Shown: in pieces, positions 32,898 to 37,181 of the stretch
How the letters are laid out: each line of letters opens with the position of its first letter
Position numbering within the stretch: position 1 is the stretch's first letter
Source of the DNA: an uncultured beta proteobacterium
GTDB taxonomy: Bacteria > Pseudomonadota > Gammaproteobacteria > Burkholderiales > Burkholderiaceae_C
Direction of reading: 5' to 3'
Length of the DNA: 37,181 nucleotides
Assembly: GCA_903876045.1 (NCBI GenBank)
Contig: CAIQYP010000549.1
Location: forward strand, 1 to 37,181
Position numbers and translations under genes: made by a program
The notes under the pieces: generated by a model
The model's input: the letters and a program-made list of their open reading frames with translations, nothing else
Database searches by the model: none
Told to the model about the DNA's origin: nothing

Positions 32898-33602
32898 TTA
32901 GAACGGGTTAAAGCTCAAAAAGAAGCGGGATAACCAGCCAACTGTTTGTGCTTCACCCTGGGCGCCCCGGCCCTTGGACTCAACCCGCACATTGGCCACC
33001 TGAGTCGAGCTGATGATGTTATTGGGCTGCAAGAGGCGCGGGTCCACTGTGCCGGAGAAGCGCATCACATCCACATTCTGGTTCACACCGATCTGCTTTT
33101 CACCGGACACCACTAAATTGCCGTTTGACAGCACATCAATCACGGTAGTGGTTATAGAGCCGGTAAAGGTGTTGGCCGCAGTCGTGCCGCCCTTGCCGGA
33201 AAAGTCATTATTCGTTTTGGCCGCCATATTCAGGTTCAGCAGGTCCACACCAATGATGCCTGGCAGTGGCGGCGTGATACTGGTGTCGCTGGACGTGTTT
33301 CGGTTTACGGTGGACGCTGTCACCTGGCTGGCTGCCAGGCTTTCCACAATCTGGATGGTGACGATGTCGCCCAACAGGCGTGCTCGGCTGTCTTCAAAAG
33401 CGGGGCGATAGCTGCCGGTGTTGAAAAGGCTTCCTGTAGCTGCTTTGTGGGGCGCAACTGCAAGGGTGGCGGGCGCGGGCACGACCTTGGGCTCGGCAAA
33501 ATCCACCACCACTTTTTGCGGCAATGGCGCGCAGGCTGCGCACAGCAGCACAGAGGCTGCCATTGCACAGCGGCGGGCCCAGTTTGTTTTGTTGCGCGTC
33601 AT
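32898..33602 (-). CDS. flgH: Flagellar L-ring lipoprotein FlgH
   Basis: FlgH forms the L ring in the outer membrane and is a lipoprotein. The 234-residue protein starts with a lipoprotein-type signal (RRCAMAASVLLCAAC); C24 is the likeliest lipidated residue, although C21 is also possible. The mature part has the conserved GSLFNTGSYRPAFEDSRAR, LLGDIVTIQIVESLAASQV, LPGIIGVDLLNLNMAAKTNN and GEKQIGVNQNVDVMRFSGTV stretches and ends FLSFNPF. It lies 35 bp downstream of flgG and 66 bp upstream of flgI. Confidence 0.96.
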   Translation of the reverse strand: MTRNKTNWARRCAMAASVLLCAACAPLPQKVVVDFAEPKVVPAPATLAVAPHKAATGSLFNTGSYRPAFEDSRARLLGDIVTIQIVESLAASQVTASTVNRNTSSDTSITPPLPGIIGVDLLNLNMAAKTNNDFSGKGGTTAANTFTGSITTTVIDVLSNGNLVVSGEKQIGVNQNVDVMRFSGTVDPRLLQPNNIISSTQVANVRVESKGRGAQGEAQTVGWLSRFFLSFNPF

Positions 33603-33637
33603 GGCGTTGCCTCAACCTTCTGATTCAGCGTCGCCGC

Positions 33638-34420
33638 TTACAACTGACCGAGCTTTTGCAGCATCTGGTCAGAAGTCTGGATGGCCTTGGAATTCATTTC
33701 ATAGGCGCGCTGGGTCTGGATCATGCTGACCAGTTCCTGCACCACGTTCACATTGGAGGTCTCGACGAAGCCCTGCATGATGGTGCCCAGGCCGTTGGCC
33801 CCGGCCGTGCCTGCATTGGGTTGTCCCGATGCAGCACTTTCAGCAAACACGTTTTGTCCGCGAGGCTCCAGACCAGCTGGATTGACAAAGCTGGCCAGGG
33901 TTATGGTGCCAATGGTTTGCGGTGCAGTAGTGCCGGGGATGCTGGCCGTCACGGTGCCGTTGGCGGCCACTGAAAGGTTGGTGGCGTTGCTGGGCACGGT
34001 GATGCCGCCCTGCACCAGCAGGCCGTTGGCGTTGACCATGCGCCCCTGGCTGTCGAGCTGGAACGAGCCATCGCGCGAGTAACCGGTAGTGCCATCCGGC
34101 ATGGTGACCTGGAAAAAGCCGTTGCCCTGAATCGCCACGTCCAGGTTGTTGTTGGTCTGCTGCATGCTGCCCTGCGCAAAGTTGCGGCTGGTGGCCACGG
34201 TGCGCACACCCAGGCCCACCTGCAGGCCGGTGGGCAAGGTGCTTTGCTCGGCGGTGTTGGAGCCGACCTGACGCAGGTTCTGGTACATCAAGTCTTCGAA
34301 CACCGCATGGGCTTTCTTGAAGCCGTTGGTGGACACATTGGCCAAGTTGTTTGAAATCACGTCCAGCTGCATTTGCTGGGCTTCCATGCCGGTCTTGGAG
34401 ATCCAGAGCGAGTTGATCAT
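33638..34420 (-). CDS. flgG: Flagellar distal rod protein FlgG
   Basis: FlgG builds the distal rod. The 260-residue length is the family norm and the protein is among the most conserved here: MINSLWISKTGMEAQQMQLD, VISNNLANVSTNGFKKAHAV, FEDLMYQNLRQVGSNTAEQS and the C-terminal NVVQELVSMIQTQRAYEMNS. GVRTVATSRNFAQGSMQQTN and the FFQVTMPDGTTGYSRDGSF hairpin are also typical. There is no signal peptide; export is by the flagellar type III system. It sits 19 bp after flgF and 35 bp before flgH. Confidence 0.98.
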   Translation of the reverse strand: MINSLWISKTGMEAQQMQLDVISNNLANVSTNGFKKAHAVFEDLMYQNLRQVGSNTAEQSTLPTGLQVGLGVRTVATSRNFAQGSMQQTNNNLDVAIQGNGFFQVTMPDGTTGYSRDGSFQLDSQGRMVNANGLLVQGGITVPSNATNLSVAANGTVTASIPGTTAPQTIGTITLASFVNPAGLEPRGQNVFAESAASGQPNAGTAGANGLGTIMQGFVETSNVNVVQELVSMIQTQRAYEMNSKAIQTSDQMLQKLGQL

Positions 34421-34439
34421 GATGCTTCCTATTTATTGG

Positions 34440-35180
34440 TTAGCCTTGCAGGCCTAACAGTTGCGCGGCCGAGCGGTCATTGGCTTCGGCGCTGGTCATC
34501 AACCGGGTTTGAACTTCAAACTGGCGTGCGGTCTGGATCATTCCAACCATGGTTTCAATGACGTTCACGTTGGAGCCTTCGAGCACGCCCACATGCAAGC
34601 GCGCGGTGTCGTCGTTGTCCAGCGGATTGCCGGAGTAGGTGCGAAACAGGCCATCGTCGCCCCGTTTGAGCGGATCGTCCCCATTGGGCGTGACCTGCTT
34701 GAGCTTGCCCAAAATGCTGATGGGTTGGTTGGCCACTTTAGCGCTGATGCTGCCATCGTTGCTCAGAGTCACATCGGCACCGGCGGGCACGGTAATCGGA
34801 GCGCCGCCACTGGACAGCACGGTCAGGCCATTGGCCGTTTTAAGCGTTCCATCGGATGCAATTTCAAAACTGCCATTGCGGGTGTAAGCCTCGTTACCGT
34901 CCAGCCCCTGCACGGCGAACCAGCTCTTGTCCGTGGTCATGGCGTCCAGCGCGCGATTGGTCTGCTGGGCCTGGCCCGGCAAATCCAGAAAGCCGGCAGT
35001 CGCTTCCAGCGCAAACACACGGGTGCTCGCGCCCTCGCCGTTGAGTGGCACGGCGCGGTAGGTTTCCAACTGGGCGCGAAAGCCATTGGTGGATGCATTG
35101 GCCAGATTTGAAGACAGGATCGCCTGCCGGTTGGCGGCGGCGCCGGCCCCGGTCATGGCGGTGTATATCAGGCGATCCAT
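34440..35180 (-). CDS. flgF: Flagellar proximal rod protein FlgF
   Basis: FlgF is one of the proximal rod subunits between the MS ring and FlgG. The 246-residue protein has MDRLIYTAMTGAGAAANRQA, ILSSNLANASTNGFRAQLET, the central WFAVQGLDGNEAYTRNGSFE, and the C-terminal NVIETMVGMIQTARQFEVQT. The pattern is the rod/hook family with the FlgF-type start rather than FlgG. It lies 13 bp downstream of flgE. Confidence 0.96.
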   Translation of the reverse strand: MDRLIYTAMTGAGAAANRQAILSSNLANASTNGFRAQLETYRAVPLNGEGASTRVFALEATAGFLDLPGQAQQTNRALDAMTTDKSWFAVQGLDGNEAYTRNGSFEIASDGTLKTANGLTVLSSGGAPITVPAGADVTLSNDGSISAKVANQPISILGKLKQVTPNGDDPLKRGDDGLFRTYSGNPLDNDDTARLHVGVLEGSNVNVIETMVGMIQTARQFEVQTRLMTSAEANDRSAAQLLGLQG

Positions 35181-35193
35181 GGTGCTCTAACGC

Positions 35194-36507
35194 TTAGCGC
35201 AGGTTGACCAGGGTCGACATGATCTGATCCTGGGTTTTGATGGTCTGGGCATTGGCCTGGTAGTTGCGCTGCGCAGTCATCATGTTGACCAGCTCGGCGG
35301 TCAGGTCCACGTTGGACTCTTCCACCGCGCCGGAACGCAACTCGCCATATCGTCCTATCGTGGGCTTGCCCAGTACGACGGGGCCGGATTTGTAGGTTTC
35401 CTGGTACTCGCCGGAGCCAATGGGCGAGAGGCCCTGCACATTGCGAAAGTCGGCCAGGGCAATCATGCCGCCGTTCTTTTGCGTCTGGCCGTTCGAGTAG
35501 CGGGTGGTGATCACGCCCCTGGCGTCAATACTCAGGCCGGTGAATTCACCCGAGGTGTAGCCGTCTTGCGACAGGTTGGTAATGGCAAAGTTAACGCCGT
35601 ATTGCGTAACCTTGGAAATATCGACGCTTACATCGAAAGGCTGGATTATGCTGGGTTGCGGTGGTGTGATAGTCAGTTTTCGTGCAGGTGGTGTCGCTGT
35701 GTTCAAGGGCGGGAAGGTCGTGTTGACCGCACTTAAGGTGCCGCTGGCGTCAAAGCTTAAGACGCCTACCAGTGGGGCGGTTGTCGGGTCAATGCCGGAG
35801 TAAACCGCCCACTGGTCGGTTGCTGGAGTGGTCACGCCGGGGAGCGTCACGCCAGCAAGGACTGGGGTAGGTGGGTTAGCCGGATCAATGCGTTGGAAAT
35901 ACAGGCTTACCGGTATCGGTTTGCCCTGCGAGTCATAGGTGGTTAGTGACGTGCCGTAGGTGGCCATCGGTGTATTTGGCTGTACCGAGTTCCAGATCGG
36001 TGCACGTGCGTCCAGATTCAACTCGGTAATGATATTGGCGGTCTGTTTGGCCGCAATCGGCGCAGTAGTGGGAATGGTGAGTTTCTGCGTGGTCTGACTG
36101 GAGGTCGCTCCGGTGACGTCAGTGGGGTAACCCATCACGGACGCACCGGTATTGGTGATGATGTTGCCGTCCTTGTCCAGCTTGAACTGGCCGTCGCGGG
36201 TGTAGGCAGTGGTGCCATCCGTTTTGGTCAACTGGTAGAAGCCACCGCCATTGATGGCCACGTCCAGACTGTTGCCGGTGATATTGATATTGCCCTGGCT
36301 GAAGTTTTGCGAAATCGAAGCCACGGCTGTGCCAATACCGGCTACGCTGGAATTTCCTCCAGCGCCGATGGCCGAGGCCACCAGATCGGCAAACTCACCA
36401 CGAGATGATTTCATGCCCACGGTGTTGGCGTTGGCAATATTGTTGCCGATTATGTCCAGGTTTTGGCTGGCTGCGCTGAGGCCGGAGAGTCCTGTTTGAA
36501 AGCTCAT
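35194..36507 (-). CDS. flgE: Flagellar hook protein FlgE
   Basis: FlgE polymerises into the flexible hook. The N-terminus MSFQTGLSGLSAASQNLDII followed by GNNIANANTVGMKSSRGEFA and the C-terminus NVDLTAELVNMMTAQRNYQA, NAQTIKTQDQIMSTLVNLR are the conserved D0 segments. FYQLTKTDGTTAYTRDGQFK marks the D1 region. The middle (about 150-320) is a Pro/Thr-rich variable domain. At 437 residues it is of ordinary length. It lies 20 bp after flgD. Export is by the type III apparatus with help from the FlgD hook cap. Confidence 0.97.
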   Translation of the reverse strand: MSFQTGLSGLSAASQNLDIIGNNIANANTVGMKSSRGEFADLVASAIGAGGNSSVAGIGTAVASISQNFSQGNINITGNSLDVAINGGGFYQLTKTDGTTAYTRDGQFKLDKDGNIITNTGASVMGYPTDVTGATSSQTTQKLTIPTTAPIAAKQTANIITELNLDARAPIWNSVQPNTPMATYGTSLTTYDSQGKPIPVSLYFQRIDPANPPTPVLAGVTLPGVTTPATDQWAVYSGIDPTTAPLVGVLSFDASGTLSAVNTTFPPLNTATPPARKLTITPPQPSIIQPFDVSVDISKVTQYGVNFAITNLSQDGYTSGEFTGLSIDARGVITTRYSNGQTQKNGGMIALADFRNVQGLSPIGSGEYQETYKSGPVVLGKPTIGRYGELRSGAVEESNVDLTAELVNMMTAQRNYQANAQTIKTQDQIMSTLVNLR

Positions 36508-36527
36508 GATGCTGTCCTAGTGTCTGA

Positions 36528-37181
36528 TTAGAGAATGGATTTGATGGCGTCGTACTTGATGCTGCTGCCGCTCTTGAGGGTCAGACTCATGGCATTGCTT
36601 GCGTCTGTGCCTACCGAGGCAATGGTGTCACGCACCAGTGGCGTGGCCGTCACCGTGGCGCTGCCCTGCTTGGCCGTGACGCTGAATGTGGGGGTGCCGC
36701 CCGCGATGTATTTGGAGGCGTCCCACTGGATGTTGTGGGTGCCGGCCGTTAGCGCGCCCATGTCAATCTGGTCTACCAACTGGCCTCCGGGTGACAGCAC
36801 CTGTACCTGCACGCTGGAGGCGTCGGCATCCAGGCTCACTGCGGCTGTGCCCACGCCGGCATTGATGCTCATGTTGCTGCCGTTGGCTACCACCTGGTGA
36901 CCAATCATGGATGCACCCTGCATCACCTGCATGGAGGTGTATTGGGCTGCCATCGACTGAATGCTGGTGTTCAACTGTTGGATGCCCGAGACCGTGTTGA
37001 TCTGCGCAATCTGGCTCGTCATCTGGGAGTTGTCCATGGGATTCATGGGGTCCTGGTTGTTGAGCTGTGCGACCAATAGCTTCAAAAAGCGGTCGGACTG
37101 ATCCTGCGCGCTGGTGCTGGCGCTGGCTAGCGTTCCGGAGGTGGCTGTGGTGGCGGAGGAGGAGGAGACGGCGGCAACCAT
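36528..37181 (-). CDS. flgD: Flagellar hook cap/scaffold protein FlgD, start at window edge
   Basis: FlgD caps the growing hook and is discarded when the hook is finished. The visible 217 residues start at an ATG lying exactly at the window end, so the protein is probably complete but an upstream start cannot be excluded. The N-terminal signature QDQSDRFLKLLVAQLNNQDP, MNPMDNSQMTSQIAQINTVS is clear, followed by tudor/Ig-like segments (SVQVQVLSPGGQLVDQIDM, GTHNIQWD). flgB and flgC would normally lie further upstream, outside the window. Confidence 0.95.
   Translation of the reverse strand: MVAAVSSSSATTATSGTLASASTSAQDQSDRFLKLLVAQLNNQDPMNPMDNSQMTSQIAQINTVSGIQQLNTSIQSMAAQYTSMQVMQGASMIGHQVVANGSNMSINAGVGTAAVSLDADASSVQVQVLSPGGQLVDQIDMGALTAGTHNIQWDASKYIAGGTPTFSVTAKQGSATVTATPLVRDTIASVGTDASNAMSLTLKSGSSIKYDAIKSIL

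Overview
The window is a GC-rich chromosomal segment of a flagellated Gram-negative bacterium. The contiguous flgDEFGHIJKL order, the P- and L-ring genes, the priA-hemE pairing and the mix of protein families suggest a betaproteobacterium, most likely Comamonadaceae near Rhodoferax. That placement is my inference from protein resemblance and was not tested by database search. I saw no rRNA, tRNA, transposase, integrase or CRISPR array.

Layout. (1) 1-14.4 kb holds mostly housekeeping genes: the end of an unrecognised gene, a Rep-type helicase, an AEC-family permease, the replication-restart helicase PriA, uroporphyrinogen decarboxylase HemE, a DsbD/ScsB-type disulfide reductase, a DUF167 protein, a cobalamin-binding-type radical SAM protein, a creatininase-family amidohydrolase, a histidine-phosphatase-fold protein and a DUF1294 membrane protein. 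An 84-bp GC-rich repeat lies in three tandem copies after the permease and once more, inverted, upstream of dsbD. The 381-bp priA-hemE gap contains DnaA-box and IHF-like sequences. (2) 14.4-16.5 kb is an accessory patch: a globin fused to an uncharacterised N-terminal region, then a RES/Xre toxin-antitoxin pair whose start codons sit in a perfect 22-bp inverted repeat. (3) 16.5-27.2 kb is a long minus-strand run of amino-acid-related genes: a MATE exporter, Asp/Glu racemase, DUF3291 protein, Ser/Thr dehydratase-like enzyme, an intruding RhuM-family gene, a PhzF isomerase, an aminotransferase, an ABM-type small protein, a LysE exporter and an EamA exporter. A MocR-type regulator is transcribed divergently from the top of this run. 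(4) 27.2-37.2 kb is the flagellar rod, hook, ring and hook-filament-junction operon flgD to flgL, all on the minus strand, followed by a small unknown ORF.

How the genes fit together. The flagellar genes form one assembly line: hook cap FlgD, hook FlgE, rods FlgF and FlgG, L ring FlgH, P ring FlgI, rod cap/muramidase FlgJ, and junction proteins FlgK and FlgL. The amino-acid run looks like one or more catabolic and export units, with EamA-LysE-ABM-aminotransferase tightly packed and probably controlled by the MocR protein. The RES/Xre pair and RhuM gene look like later insertions. The least explained objects are the globin fusion, the MocR-linked module, the toxin-antitoxin operator and the priA-hemE gap.
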